A DNA stretch of 64,000 nt from Nymphalis io (taxonomy: Eukaryota; Arthropoda; Insecta; Lepidoptera; Nymphalidae), in NCBI RefSeq assembly GCF_905147045.1, contig NC_065908.1, positions 4,898,001-4,962,000 on the forward strand. Direction: 5' to 3'. This document shows, piece by piece, positions 10,501 to 21,120 of the stretch. Position 1 is the stretch's first letter, and every line of letters starts with the position of its first letter. The notes beneath the pieces are model-generated. The model saw only the letters and a list, made by a program, of their open reading frames with translations, did not search any database and had not been told where the DNA came from. Made by a program: the position numbers and the translations under genes.

Positions 10501-10504
10501 ATGA

Positions 10505-10735
10505 TGATGTCTTCCGATATCTGGCACGGCGGTAACTTAGTAATTAACTATGCAGAAGATAGTGCATAAGTGCGCAAACACAGTTGCAGTATAATAATAT
10601 TCCCTCACTCTCATAATTTGATGGAAAGCTAGTACGACACCACTTAAAATAGTTCGAACGTAGGAAAAACGACTTTAAGTGCTTACCGATGCCCCTAATT
10701 GCTACTGAAAGTCGCAGTCCTTAGAGCTACATCAG
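10505..10735 (-). repeat. SINE-D copy, decayed
   Basis: Follows the SINE-D body (GTCTTCCGATATCTGGCACG, then GTGCGCAAACACAGTTGCAG, then CCTAATTGCTACTGAAA) with many substitutions and indels. The head is barely recognisable. Confidence 0.6.
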
Positions 10736-10739
10736 AGAG

Positions 10740-11905
10740 GTAGTCAATAGATTTAATAATATCTGTATCATGAAAAGGTGGCGGTAATGATTCGTTTTGG
10801 GTAACACAAAACTGTTATATTATATAATTAATTAGAATCTCAATAAAAATGGCTAATTATAATTATATTATTCATATTAATAATAAATTACACTAATGTA
10901 TAGCAGAACATGCTAATTAAAAATGAACTCTTAGACTTTCTGCTTACTAAAGTCACTTGTGAGGCGAATACGTTAGCGAATTAAAATGATACCCTCATTT
11001 CTCAATAGGTACAATATTGTAAATAGCATCCCCTTGGGATTATATTTGGATACTCGTGTGAATTCACCACACTACGGTACAAGTAACACTTATGTAGCGT
11101 TTTATTAAAATATCCTATTTGTGTAAGTAAAACTCAAAACTTCGTACAGAATACAATCGTCAAATGTCAAAAAGTGATATGCGACATTGACCCTAATAAT
11201 AATTGTATCATTTAAAAGATATAATCCATATGTATTAAAATAGCGTATCAGCAAATTCTACATATAACATTACATTTATTAATAAATCTAAACCTTCATT
11301 ATTTACAAATCTCCTTAAAAAATTAAATAAAAGTAAGGACTGTATTTAAATTTTAAGCGTATTTCATTTGTCTGCTCAATTTCATCATTGACACCATACA
11401 CACATATCGATTGAATACAGATTAGTTGGTGAATTTAGAGACCACTTGAAATCTATCGACGGTGTAAGAGTAACGAACTGTTAAGCCCGGTATTTTAGAT
11501 AATCGCTCTGCATTTTATATTAGTTTCTATAACATACGAGATACGGGCTAAAATGCTATGAATATATTTCATGTTAGGACAGTTTCTGATTTATATTAGT
11601 TTATAATTTCTTAATCGTTTTTGGCCCAGGGCGGTGAATCGGGTAAGAGGGTTAATCGTGCTCATTGCACATGGTCTTTCTCCTTACTCTTATAATATGA
11701 TTGAGATTAAGCATTTATGCATCTATGAACAACACGGCCCACCTCCTTACTATAGGCTACAATTAATGATTTCTTGATACAAAGTTGCCGGTTCTTCTAA
11801 GTAGAATTTGCATTCCAACCTGGTAAAAAGACGATTCCAACGTGGGTAAAGTATATTTTGATTACAAATTTACTTACGATGAGTACACAAATATAACAAT
11901 TGTTT
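10740..11905. other. No gene seen
   Basis: AT-rich sequence without long open frames or clear repeat copies. I see nothing to annotate. Confidence 0.45.
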
Positions 11906-11909
11906 TGTT

Positions 11910-12090
11910 CAGGTGTGAAAGGCGAGTGAGTTAGTATAATTACAGGCTTAAGGAACATGTCATCTTAGATCCCAGGGTTACGAGCGTATTGGCAATGTAA
12001 GGAATATTTAATATTTCTTACAGTACCAATGTCCAGTAACTAAGTAACCTGATGGTAAGTAGTGGTGACCACTTACCATCAGGTAGTTCA
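11910..12090 (+). repeat. SINE-B 3' part with inverted tail
   Basis: Carries the SINE-B sequence GTGTAATTACAGGC-type, ACATCTTAG-type and TTTCTTACAGTACCAATGTC blocks. It ends in CACTTACCATCAGG preceded by its own inverted copy (12048-12060). See the findings. Confidence 0.75.
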
Positions 12091-12094
12091 TTTA

Positions 12095-12690
12095 CTTATC
12101 TATGTGAATAAAAAATAATAATTAAAAATGATCTCTGAAATTTTTGAGATTTCGTATACAGATAATCTCAAATTAAAACTTTTATCATGAAGTTAAATTG
12201 GGTATAGCATAACATTATACGGATAACCCGTAAAAATAAATAAATTTATGGTAACAAAATTTTGTATGTAAATCATTTTTCTAAATCGCGCTAACGTTTG
12301 GCTTGCCGCAATATATATAGGGTCTCGACTTTGGAAATATGGAGTTGGCATTTTTGGACAACATTTTGCTTTATTACAACAAGCACGTAGCGTTAACAAG
12401 TGTCAACCGAAACTACGGAAGTGGTTTTTTAGATCGTCGGTATAAAGGTAGATAAAAACCACATTTATTTCTACAAAATGTAGTTTAAATAAAAACGCCT
12501 TAAAAGTTTTTAAGGACAATTACACTAAATACTTCCCATTCCTCGTTCAAGTCACGTCCAGGCTGTTATCTCCATAAATACCTGTTCTTACATTATAATT
12601 TTTTCACGGGCTTAATATTTCTTTAAATCTTTAACGGTTTTTTTCAAAAGGAATTTCTGTCTTATCATTATCATACAATTAAACATAAAT
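12095..12690. other. No gene seen
   Basis: AT-rich sequence. A 68-codon minus-strand frame at 12193-12399 has no motif. Confidence 0.4.
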
Positions 12691-12691
12691 C

Positions 12692-12840
12692 TTTCAGAGC
12701 TGGGCAAAGATCTTTCCTTTTGGATCGGGCTTGGAGCTTATTCCACCATTCTGCTTTAAAGGGTTAATGAATACACAATTTACAATTTAATCCGACTCCT
12801 GTAGTTTTCCTCACGATGTTTTACGATGAATTAAAAATAT
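12692..12840 (-). repeat. SINE-A copy, decayed
   Basis: GGCTTGGAGCTTATTCCACC, then TTCCTCACGATGTTTTACGA, match SINE-A on the minus strand. The RTE copy begins immediately to the right, so this old SINE may have been its landing site. Confidence 0.65.
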
Positions 12841-12851
12841 TACTATTTACA

Positions 12852-15207
12852 TGATTTTTTTTTTTCAGCATTTTGCCGTCCACTGCTGCACGAAAGCCTC
12901 CCCCATAGAACGCCAACCATTCCGATCTTGGGCAGTCCGCATCCATCCCGAACCTGCCACCTTTTTTAAATCGTCGGCCCATCTTGTCACAGGGCGTCCT
13001 ACACTACGTTTGCCTAAGCGTGGTCTCCACTCCAACACGTGTCGGCTCCATCGGCCATCAATGCGCCTGGAGACATGACCAGCCCACTTCCACTTCAGCG
13101 AGCTAATTCTAAGAGCGATGTCGGTGACTTTAGTTCTCTGGCGAATGTCCTCATTTCGGATTCTATCTGCCAGAGAAACCCCAAGCATCGCGCGTTCCAT
13201 TGCTCGCTGAGCGACCCTAAATTGGTGGACCAGTCCTACGGTAAGTGTCCACGTTTCGGCACCGTAAGTCATTACGGGTAGGACGCACTGATTGAAGACC
13301 CTGGTCTTAAGCGACTGTGGGATCGATGATTCAAAAATATGACGTAACCTCCCGAATGCCGCCCAGCCCAAACGTATTCTTCTTTTAGCCTCCTTCTCAA
13401 AGTTGTGCCGGCCAAGTTGTATAGTTTGGCCCAGGTAGATATATTCCTGCACAACTTCAAGTGGAGAGCCATTTACGACCACTGGTCTCGGGGATACATG
13501 ACGGTTTGCCATAATTTTGGTCTTTTCAATGTTCATCCCGAGACCTACTTGTCTTGAAGAATCGCTCAGACTGTTTAGCATCTCTTCCAAATCCTGCAGA
13601 GTCTCCGCCATGATGACAATGTCGTCGGCAAATCGCAGATGTGTAATGTGTTGGCCATTTATATTAATGCCGCGTCCGTTCCAATCGAGCGTCTTGAAGA
13701 CGTCCTCCAATGCATTGGTAAAGAGTTTCGGTGATATTACATCTCCCTGTCTTACCCCGCGATGCAATTGGATTGGTCTTGTGCTCTGATCTTGTACTTG
13801 GACGGTCATGGTTGCGGCTTCGTACAAACACTTCACCACCTGGACATACCGACAGTCAATTAGGCATCTCTGCATGGATTCCAGAACAGCCCAGGTCTCG
13901 ATGGTATCGAAGACTTTATCGTAGTCTACAAACGCTAGGCATAGAGGCTGATTATATTCCTCGGTCTTCTGTATTATTTGCCTTAGTGTGTGTATGTGGT
14001 CTACGGTACTGAAGCCTTTTCGAAACCCAGCCTGTTCCACGGGTTGGAAGTCATCGAATTTTCGAGCAAGACGATTCGTGATTACCCTCGAAAACAATTT
14101 GTAAACATGGCTTAAAAGTGAAATGGGGCGGTAGTTTTTCAGAAGAGCTTTATCGCCCTTCTTGAAAAACAGCACCACCACACTTCTACTCCATGTCTTC
14201 GGTGTTATATAATTGTGGAGGACGGAATTAAAGATGTTAGCCAGCTCTCTCAGAACTGGTGTGCCTCCTGCTTTGAGAAGCTCTGAGGTAATTCCGTCAT
14301 CTCCTGGAGCCTTGTTGTTTCCAAGTTGCCCAAGAGCAATCCTAATCTCGCCCAAATCGATGTTGGGAAGATCGTCTGATAGATGGCGTGTTAGTCTGGC
14401 TCGTGGGTCATCCGCACTGTGGGACTCAGGTGGAGGTACTCGTGATGAGTATAAATCGCCATAGTACTTTTCGACTTCAGCTAGAATCTCTGGTTTTGAG
14501 GTGACGGTTGTGCCTTGTATGGTTCTGAGTTTTGTCAGGTGATAACAGGAGGTATGTGACTTTGCAAGAACCTTTGAGCCCCTATTGAGTGCTATAGCAT
14601 CTTCAATATTCCGGGTATTCGCTCGTCTTGTGTCACGCCTTATTAGTTTTTTAACCTTCCTGTTAAGTGCCTGACACTCAGATGGCGTCATGTTCTGCTG
14701 TTCTCGTCTCCTCGTCATCTCGTTCAGAGTTTCGCCTGAGAGCTTCGACTTACGTCCATTGCTCTTTTGTCGAAAGTAATTTTGGCCTACCTCGCGGATG
14801 ACACGCACCAGACCATTGGTGGCGTCGTCAATGCCCTGCCTGGTTTCCAACATGGCAAATCGGTTCTGTAGTTCCAGCTGGAAGCTTTCGCAACCAGCTT
14901 CGACCTGAGGCAGAGTTGGTCTAAGAGTCGACTTCATTAACCGCGATCGTTCTATTTTAGTGTTAATATTCAGGGTGCCTCTTACCAGGCGGTGATCACT
15001 TCCAGTGTTTACCCTGTTGATCACGGAGACATCCCTAAATATTTGGCGCTTATTGGATAAAATGAAGTCGATCTCATTCGTCGCTATGTTATCGGGGCTT
15101 CGCCAGGTCCACTTCCATTGAGGCTTTTTCTGGAAAAATGAATTCATCAGAAATAATCGCTGAGCCTCGAGAAAGTTTACCAGCATTTGTCCCCGATGAT
15201 TTCTGCG
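12852..15207 (-). mobile_element. RTE-type LINE, 5'-truncated
   Basis: The element's 3' end lies at the left: on the minus strand the stop is followed at once by an A-run (12852-12863). Protein homology to the fuller RTE copy at 58128-61255 starts at 'GRRNHRGQML', near 15207. The 5' UTR and most of the endonuclease are therefore missing, as expected from incomplete reverse transcription. The remaining 2.3 kb is open throughout, so the insertion is comparatively recent. Confidence 0.9.
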
Positions 15208-15240
15208 TCCATTTACATGATTATTAATATGAAATCTCAA
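12865..15240 (-). CDS. RTE endonuclease (C-term)-reverse transcriptase
   Basis: The 791-codon open frame encodes the C-terminal end of an apurinic-type endonuclease, with the catalytic His in TGSDHRLV at residues 79-86. A linker follows, then a full reverse transcriptase: KAPGDDGI (310-317), LLKNYRPISLLSH (366-378), motif A FVDYDKVFD (437-445), RGVRQGDVISP (494-504) and the catalytic FADD (537-540). The C-terminal region holds the WAGHVSRR and SVGRPVTRWADDL blocks typical of RTE proteins. The first ten or so residues are flanking sequence read through, so the ATG at 15240 is not the native start. Without the endonuclease N-terminus the copy cannot be autonomous. Motif A carries Asp-Lys-Val where the copy at 60213 has Glu-Lys-Ala. 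Confidence 0.9.
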   Translation of the reverse strand: MRFHINNHVNGRRNHRGQMLVNFLEAQRLFLMNSFFQKKPQWKWTWRSPDNIATNEIDFILSNKRQIFRDVSVINRVNTGSDHRLVRGTLNINTKIERSRLMKSTLRPTLPQVEAGCESFQLELQNRFAMLETRQGIDDATNGLVRVIREVGQNYFRQKSNGRKSKLSGETLNEMTRRREQQNMTPSECQALNRKVKKLIRRDTRRANTRNIEDAIALNRGSKVLAKSHTSCYHLTKLRTIQGTTVTSKPEILAEVEKYYGDLYSSRVPPPESHSADDPRARLTRHLSDDLPNIDLGEIRIALGQLGNNKAPGDDGITSELLKAGGTPVLRELANIFNSVLHNYITPKTWSRSVVVLFFKKGDKALLKNYRPISLLSHVYKLFSRVITNRLARKFDDFQPVEQAGFRKGFSTVDHIHTLRQIIQKTEEYNQPLCLAFVDYDKVFDTIETWAVLESMQRCLIDCRYVQVVKCLYEAATMTVQVQDQSTRPIQLHRGVRQGDVISPKLFTNALEDVFKTLDWNGRGININGQHITHLRFADDIVIMAETLQDLEEMLNSLSDSSRQVGLGMNIEKTKIMANRHVSPRPVVVNGSPLEVVQEYIYLGQTIQLGRHNFEKEAKRRIRLGWAAFGRLRHIFESSIPQSLKTRVFNQCVLPVMTYGAETWTLTVGLVHQFRVAQRAMERAMLGVSLADRIRNEDIRQRTKVTDIALRISSLKWKWAGHVSRRIDGRWSRHVLEWRPRLGKRSVGRPVTRWADDLKKVAGSGWMRTAQDRNGWRSMGEAFVQQWTAKC

Positions 15241-15650
15241 TGGTATTTACTCATGATTAAATCAATAATTTTTCGGTAAACAATCACGTGATCTAACCAC
15301 TTAGATTGTATTGGATCATTATCATCTCTTTATTGCAAGTTTGAATATATTTTATACGTAGAATTAAGGCTACGAAGGTATATTAACCCAGGTAAATAGA
15401 AACCGCAAATTATTTCCAAAATTCAAAGTCTATGCAGTCACATAAAAAATATCATAGGTTTAGGCGTGATTATCGTCTTCCACTAAGCATTCACAGATCT
15501 CATAAATCATACCTTCATGAGCGAATGAAGCGATTACGGTGCGGGATATTGCGTATCACGATATTCTGGCAGTATTGTCAAATAAATGATCTTGAGCCTT
15601 TGAATGCATTTATTTAGCCAGAATTTTGTATATAAAAATATTCTTTATGC

Positions 15651-15725
15651 AAGTTCGTTCGAAGTGTAGTTTCTACTATGAACAATCGGCAAGAAATTCA
15701 TTAGTTACTCTTTTCCACTAATTTA
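15651..15725 (+). repeat. Repeat H copy
   Basis: GTTCGAAGTGTAGTTTCTAC, then AATCGGCAAGAAATTCATTA and GTTACTCTTTTCC, match the conserved H block. Confidence 0.65.
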
Positions 15726-15913
15726 TATAAAAATAATATTTTACTTATTTCTTCACAAAAAGTTTACAAATTAACATTTCAATATCAGCTAAATAATGTG
15801 AAGACCGGTGCTTGTAATAGATAAACTGTAAACAATATAGACCTGGTTACCATTACTATGATACCTTAAAATACAATATATTCACATCAATATATTTTAA
15901 TATTATTTAAAGA

Positions 15914-16212
15914 GCCGATGGCCCAGTGGTAAGAGCGCGTGAATTTTAACCGATGATCGTGGGTTCAAACCCGGGCAAGCACCACTGAAATTTCATGTGC
16001 TTAATTTGTGATTATAATTCATCTCGTGCTTGACGGTGAACGAAAACATCGTGAGGAAACCTGCATGTGTCTAATTTCATTGAAATTTTGCCACATATGT
16101 ATTCCACCAAGCCGCATTGGAGCCGCGTGGTTGAATAAGCTCCGAAACCTTCTCCTCAAAAATGGGGGAGAGGAGGCCTTAACCAAGCAGTGCGACATTT
16201 GCAGGCTGTTAC
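15914..16212 (+). repeat. SINE-A, nearly full length
   Basis: The head is GCCGATGGCCCAGTGG (two bases shorter than other copies) with B box GGGTTCAAACCCGGGC. The body runs to GCGACATTTGCAGGCTGTTA, with no TGTAC repeats in the tail. Confidence 0.9.
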
Positions 16213-16415
16213 CCATATACATAATATTTAACTACACAAAACGCATTATAACTTTTTTACATCAAAATGAACTATCAATATATTATACAAAGATTGATTA
16301 TTTATTGTAAAAAATTCACAACAGCATCTTTAGTTGATTGCACAACAAAATGAAAACATCTAAAAAGCCAAATGCTGTCTATAGCAGTCTTTTAAAGTAA
16401 TTAATACATTCTAGT

Positions 16416-16421
16416 TTTATT
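16416..16421 (-). other. AATAAA on the minus strand
   Basis: A canonical poly(A) signal about 125 bases after the stop of the candidate exon at 16546-16680. It is placed as expected if that exon is real. Confidence 0.3.
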
Positions 16422-16545
16422 ATAAATTCTTATTGATTCTTAATAGACACGGTTCGTGCTTTCGCTTAATTGTTAATTTTTTAATTCCTTACAATTTTGA
16501 AAAAAGAAGAAAAGAACTAAAAATAGTATAAGCAGTGAAGACTGC

Positions 16546-16680
16546 CTACGTGGATGAATCATCGTTATTGGGAGCTTCCGTGTTCAAATTTACTCCTTCC
16601 GGAATAGCGCTTTTATCACTGTCCACTAATTTCAAGTTATAATTATAATAGTTGTTTTGAGTGCTCTTCTTTTTAATAAT
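16546..16680 (-). CDS. Possible terminal exon, unknown protein
   Basis: About 43 codons read open from the SINE-C tail to a TAG stop at 16546-16548. The reading runs STQNNYYNYNLKLVDSDKSA and continues in acidic, Asn/Thr-rich sequence ending NNDDSST. Its composition is more protein-like than the neighbouring AT-rich DNA, and an AATAAA follows. The upstream side is the (ATT)n tail of SINE-C, with an AAAAAG that could act as a weak acceptor. It could be a last exon, an exon cut by the SINE, or chance. No domain is recognised. Confidence 0.3.
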   Translation of the reverse strand: MIKKKSTQNNYYNYNLKLVDSDKSAIPEGVNLNTEAPNNDDSST

Positions 16681-16941
16681 AATAATATGCTGGGACATTT
16701 TTAACACACGGCCATCTGATTGCAAATTAAGCTCGTACAAAGTTTGTGCTGTGGAAACCAGACAACTGATATATTACATACTACTTTTCTTTTGTAAATA
16801 CATACTTATATAAATAATTACACTCAGACTCAGGACAAACAGACATGTTCATGCACACAAATGTCTGTCCTGGGTGGGAAACGAACCTACAACCTTCGGC
16901 GTGAAAGGCAAGTATCTACCAACCTAGCCAAGCGGCTCGTC
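16672..16941 (-). repeat. SINE-C copy
   Basis: The minus-strand head GAGCCGCTTGGCTAGGTTGG has B box GGTTCGTTTCCC (one change from consensus). The body contains ACATTTGTGTGCATGAACAT and the tail is ATT-rich, at 16672-16688. Confidence 0.85.
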
Positions 16942-17019
16942 AAATTTTTAATTCAAATAAATAATTAATACCCAATTACCTTAATTTAGAATAACATACT
17001 AAAAGTAAATAATGTCTAT

Positions 17020-17066
17020 AGTAGTCAACGATGGTCAACGATTAGATAGTGGTCAACGATGGTCAC
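17020..17066 (+). repeat. GTCAACGAT short tandem repeat
   Basis: The unit GTCAACGAT occurs three times in close succession (AGTCAACGATGGTCAACGAT, then GGTCAACGATGG). Confidence 0.6.
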
Positions 17067-17588
17067 TTCCGGCCTCGACGGAGAAGAGCTGAACTGCTTC
17101 CGGGATTGGTCTTATTTGAAAGAAATAGTTATTTTTAGGAAAAATATTAGAAAGTTTCTAAAATATTATCATATTTTCTATCATTTATTTCAGAGTGCCT
17201 TTCTATGATTCGTTACTAATTAATCCCATTTTTTTTTTTGAAAAAAAACTTCTATACTATTTTCGTAAATATAAGTTTTCGTAGTTGAGTTATGAGTGTT
17301 ATTTATTATAATAAAATTAATGAAATTGTTAAATTATATTCATACAAAACCATGTATCAAGAGTGATCTGTCCGTAACGATCGCGATGCAACGGCTGCAT
17401 TTGGCGTGACGAGACGAGTGGACGAGAAATTAATAGTATCAGTGATAAATATTAATTGTTATACACTATATGTTTTATACATAATATACATTGACATATA
17501 TTATACGTTACTCACAGCTACGCACATGGCTATACTATGAAGTATTTATTATGAATAATTTTATTGTATGCATAGTTTAGCTAAAAAA

Positions 17589-17902
17589 GCCAAAATGGCC
17601 TTGTGGTTAAAACGCGTGAATCTTAACCGACGATCGTGGGTTCAAACCCGGGCAAGCACCATTGAATTTTCATGTGCTTAATTTGTGATTATAATTCATC
17701 TCGTGCTTGACGGCGAAGGAAAACATCGTGAGGAAACCTGCATGTGTCTAATTTCATTAAAATTATGCCACATGTGTATTCTACCAACCCGCATTGGAGC
17801 AGCGTGGTGGAATAAGCTCCAAGCCTTCTCCTCAAAAGGGAGAGGAGGCCTTAGCCCAGCAGTGGGACATTCACAGGCTGTTACTGTACTACTGTACTGT
17901 AG
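17589..17902 (+). repeat. SINE-A, full length
   Basis: Head GCCAAAATGGCCTTGTGG (A box altered), B box intact. The body ends ACATTCACAGGCTGTTACTG, followed by TACTACTGTACTGTAG, an interrupted TGTAC tail. Confidence 0.9.
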
Positions 17903-18644
17903 TTTAGCTACTAATTTATGCTATTAAAAATATATTAAGATATAACACAAAGTATGACAGAGAGTTGTACTTCCGCCCTTTCTAGAATAAGTTACATAAT
18001 AGTTTATCTTTAAATTCTTTTAAATTCTTTTTCTTTTTTAAATTAAAAATTCTAATATTTAAATGAAGTATATTTCAAGAATGGACTGTTGTTTTTTTAT
18101 ACTTCCGGTATATTTTTGTATATAGTACTGAAAACAATAATAATTGAATTAGTGTAATGTTGTACTGTCTAAATAACGCAATCAAAGAGATGTGTTTTTA
18201 TATATATATAAAAAAAACTTCTCACTATCAGACTATTAACGCACAGTGAAAGCTGCAATATAAAAGTGTAGACGTAACCCCCGTTTTAGTAGAAGCGCGT
18301 TATGAGAAGGATTTTGCAAAATTGCAAAAAGGGGGCATCACTTCCTCAATCCTTAACATCCCATCGAACCATTCCAATTGTCATTATCCATACCAAGTCA
18401 AATAAAATTATATATCTTTACGATTTACGTTTCAAGTTTTTGACTGGGTCCATATTTTAAATTTGCGAGCGTAATTGTCACAAGTAGTGCTAGTACAATG
18501 TTAACTGAAATATAAAATATATTTCAGGAATAATAATAGTAATAATATAAAAAGAACGATAAAAATGGTTAACAATTAATTTAAAAAATGATATCAATAA
18601 TTTAGACCATTATAAAAACTATCAATTCTATAAATAGTAATTTT

Positions 18645-18980
18645 AGAAAATACGACCTTTTAAGCTCAGGCAGCGAGCAAAAAGACGGAAAGATTGCCAT
18701 TAAGGAGCATTGTCTCGATTCCATTGTCGGCGCTGATTGCGGAGTCTATCCGAACAAAGTCCCAATAGCGCCGAATATCTTTAAGAAAATCTCTGCAACC
18801 CGCTTCTGAACCGCAAACACTTATTTTATGCCTGATCGTCCGCTCGATCGCTCCTCATTTCCTCATCGGATCGTTTATCCTCCGGAATGAGAAGACTTTG
18901 CGACGACTTTCGAGTTTATTCGAGATAATTGACGGCTTCACCCGAACGATCTCGAAGATTCGATTTGTGGTAATGATGCG
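18645..18980. other. GC-richer block with partial duplicate
   Basis: This block stands out from its AT-rich surroundings. Its first ~170 bases recur in diverged form at 19294-19430. On the minus strand a 60-codon frame is open (part reads CRDFLKDIRRYWDFVRIDSA) and ends TGA near 18670. On the plus strand both copies are open through EQKDGKIAIKEHCLDSI or its variant. It may be a decayed coding repeat or a duplicated regulatory block. I cannot decide. Confidence 0.4.
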
Positions 18981-19293
18981 GACATTTGTTTCATTTAGTT
19001 ATACGAATTCATAGTTATAGGAATTTATTAATTTAGGTCCTGTTTTATTTATTTTGGTTTTCTAGTATTACAAATTGAGGATATGCCTTATATGGTATAT
19101 TATTTGAAAAATAATTAATAAAAATTGATTATCTTTACAAAACTGCTCAAAAAAGTGTGTCATGTTTTCGGGTATTATGTACGTATGTTTCTTCATTTTA
19201 TATATATTAATATGCCTGAACATTTATGTATATATCTTTTGAGTTAAATCATCCATTCAATAAGTTCTATAATAAATAAGCGATAAATTAAAA

Positions 19294-19430
19294 AAAAATA
19301 TAACTTCTTACACTCAGACGAAGAGCAAAAAGACGGAAATATAGCCATTAAGAAACACTGTCTAGATTCCATTACCGGCTCTGACCGTGAAGTATATTCG
19401 ATAGGTTTTAATAGCACTGAACCTCTTTTA
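19294..19430. repeat. Diverged second copy of the 18645 block
   Basis: Shares GAGCAAAAAGACGGAAA, then GCCATTAAG and CTGTCT.GATTCCATT, with 18645-18815 in the same orientation, 650 bp away. The minus-strand frame has a stop (TAG for GAG), while the plus-strand frame is open in both copies. Confidence 0.55.
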
Positions 19431-19747
19431 TTAACCTAACACGCTGTTGACGATTATTTGTTCATTAAAGCTATCACTTAAATTTCTTATAACAATAAAC
19501 AGCCTGTAAATGTCGTACTTCCTATTCTCATAAGAATGAGTTTATTTTCTCCCGTCAATTATCATTCAAAATCAGTCATTTAAATCCATCATTCCATTCA
19601 TGGTTGGTTAAAATTCATCAGATTCATACGGTTTTTTTATCATCGATGTGTTTATTTACAAGCGAACACGAGGTTAATTTTAAATTCTAATAGCTTTTAC
19701 GGAGTTTAACTACTGGGCGGTTCTGGACTTTTATAAAACACATTCAT

Positions 19748-19900
19748 CATTTTATTATCCTTTTTGAGAAAGGCTTAGAGTTTATTCCTCAACGATTCTT
19801 CTAAAATATGTTGAATTTTTTTCGATACATACTGATATTCTCATGAGATAATAGACATAAAATAAGCACATAAAAATTTAGTCGTAACAACTGAATCATA
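19748..19900 (-). repeat. SINE-A copy, heavily decayed
   Basis: CTTTTTGAGAAAGGCTTAGA, then GTTTATTCC and ATAAGCACATAAAAATTTAG, follow the SINE-A order on the minus strand with low identity. Confidence 0.45.
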
Positions 19901-19984
19901 TCGATCCATAAACAGATGGCTCAATTGATACATAAGACGTACTTATTAACCATCAGGAAATAATATTACTTAATTTTAAATTTT

Positions 19985-20095
19985 AATTTTAGGACAAGAT
20001 GGACAACCTGATAGTGACTTTCGCCCATAGACACTACTTGTGTTATAAGAAATATTAGCATTCTTAATCGTCAATGCGCTGGTAACCACGTCAAC
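19985..20095 (-). repeat. SINE-B copy, heavily decayed
   Basis: GGACAACCTGATAGTGACTT, then CGCCCATAGACACTAC, TAAGAAATATTAG and GTCAATGCGC follow the reversed SINE-B order. Confidence 0.5.
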
Positions 20096-20161
20096 TGTTG
20101 AATGGATTGTTTCCACTCAGCTTGGTCTGCGCAAAGTCCGCTTGCTTGCCTTGGTGATCCT
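20091..20161 (-). CDS. Possible short terminal exon
   Basis: On the minus strand a good acceptor (CTGTTTTTCTTACAG) is followed by a GC-richer stretch. One frame reads DHQGKQADFAQTKLSGNNP and then FNS before TGA at 20091-20093. Another frame gives RITKASKRTLRRPS and a stop. The far end touches a decayed SINE-B, which weakens the case. No family is recognised. Confidence 0.2.
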
Positions 20162-20910
20162 CTGTAAGAAAAACAGATATTTTTCTTGTTTCATTTTGAT
20201 CAACAAGTGTTGGTGACAACATCTGTAATATAATTTATCAACAAAAAATAAATTAATTGTATATATAATAAAAAAGGCTATTATTACAGTGGATATCATT
20301 TTAAGCTCTAAAGAGTATTTTTATATTTTACGTCAAACAGAGATTTATAGGCTGATACTTTTAAAAGTGTGGCCCCGTACCACTTAATGTTTTGTTTATG
20401 GCTATAAATATAATAAAATCGTCCCTAAGCTGACGCTTTGGAAAATAATGAGAGTTTATGATCGCATAAAGAATAGCTATAAAATAACAGATTATATTTT
20501 CATAGGCGCCGTTAAATGAATTATCGTGTTATTTTTATTGAAAACAAAACAGCTGAATGATACCTAATGGTAAGTTGTATGTCCAATTGTCGTAGATAAT
20601 CGATATTGCATATAAATCTTATTGGGTTTTTTAACGATAGATAGATAAATTAATATGTTTCTGTGTAATGGTAGGCAATGCAATATGCTTGTTATATAAT
20701 GTCAATATATGGCAATTATAAAAATATGTAAATAATCTTAATTCAAGAAGGCCTTTACAAGTAAGTATAGTCGTTATATTTAAAGATTGATTATACGTAA
20801 TTTACTAAAAGTTTTTATATAGATTTCACAATTTAAAAAATGATTGTGAGAGCCTATAAAGAACGTATATTATAATTTTAATTTTGAGTGTAGCTATATG
20901 TATATGTGTA

Positions 20911-21120
20911 ACCGTAACAGCCTGTGAATGTCCCACTGCTGGGCTAAAGGCCTCCTCTCCTCTTTTTGAGGAGAAGTATTAGAGCTTGTTCACCACGTTG
21001 CTCCAATGCGGGTTGGTGGAATACACATGTGGCAGAATTTCAGTGAAATTAGACACATGCATGTTTCCTCACGGTGTTTTCCTTCACCGTAAAGTACGAG
21101 ATGAATTATAATCACAAATT
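20911..21120 (-). repeat. SINE-A without its head
   Basis: Matches the SINE-A body from the tail inward as far as ATTATAATCACAAATTA, where the next SINE-A copy begins. The tRNA-like head is absent from both flanks. Confidence 0.85.

Noticed and set aside
13039..14464. Plus-strand frames of 80-93 codons across the RTE copy
   Set aside because: Antisense shadows of the 791-codon minus-strand RTE frame.
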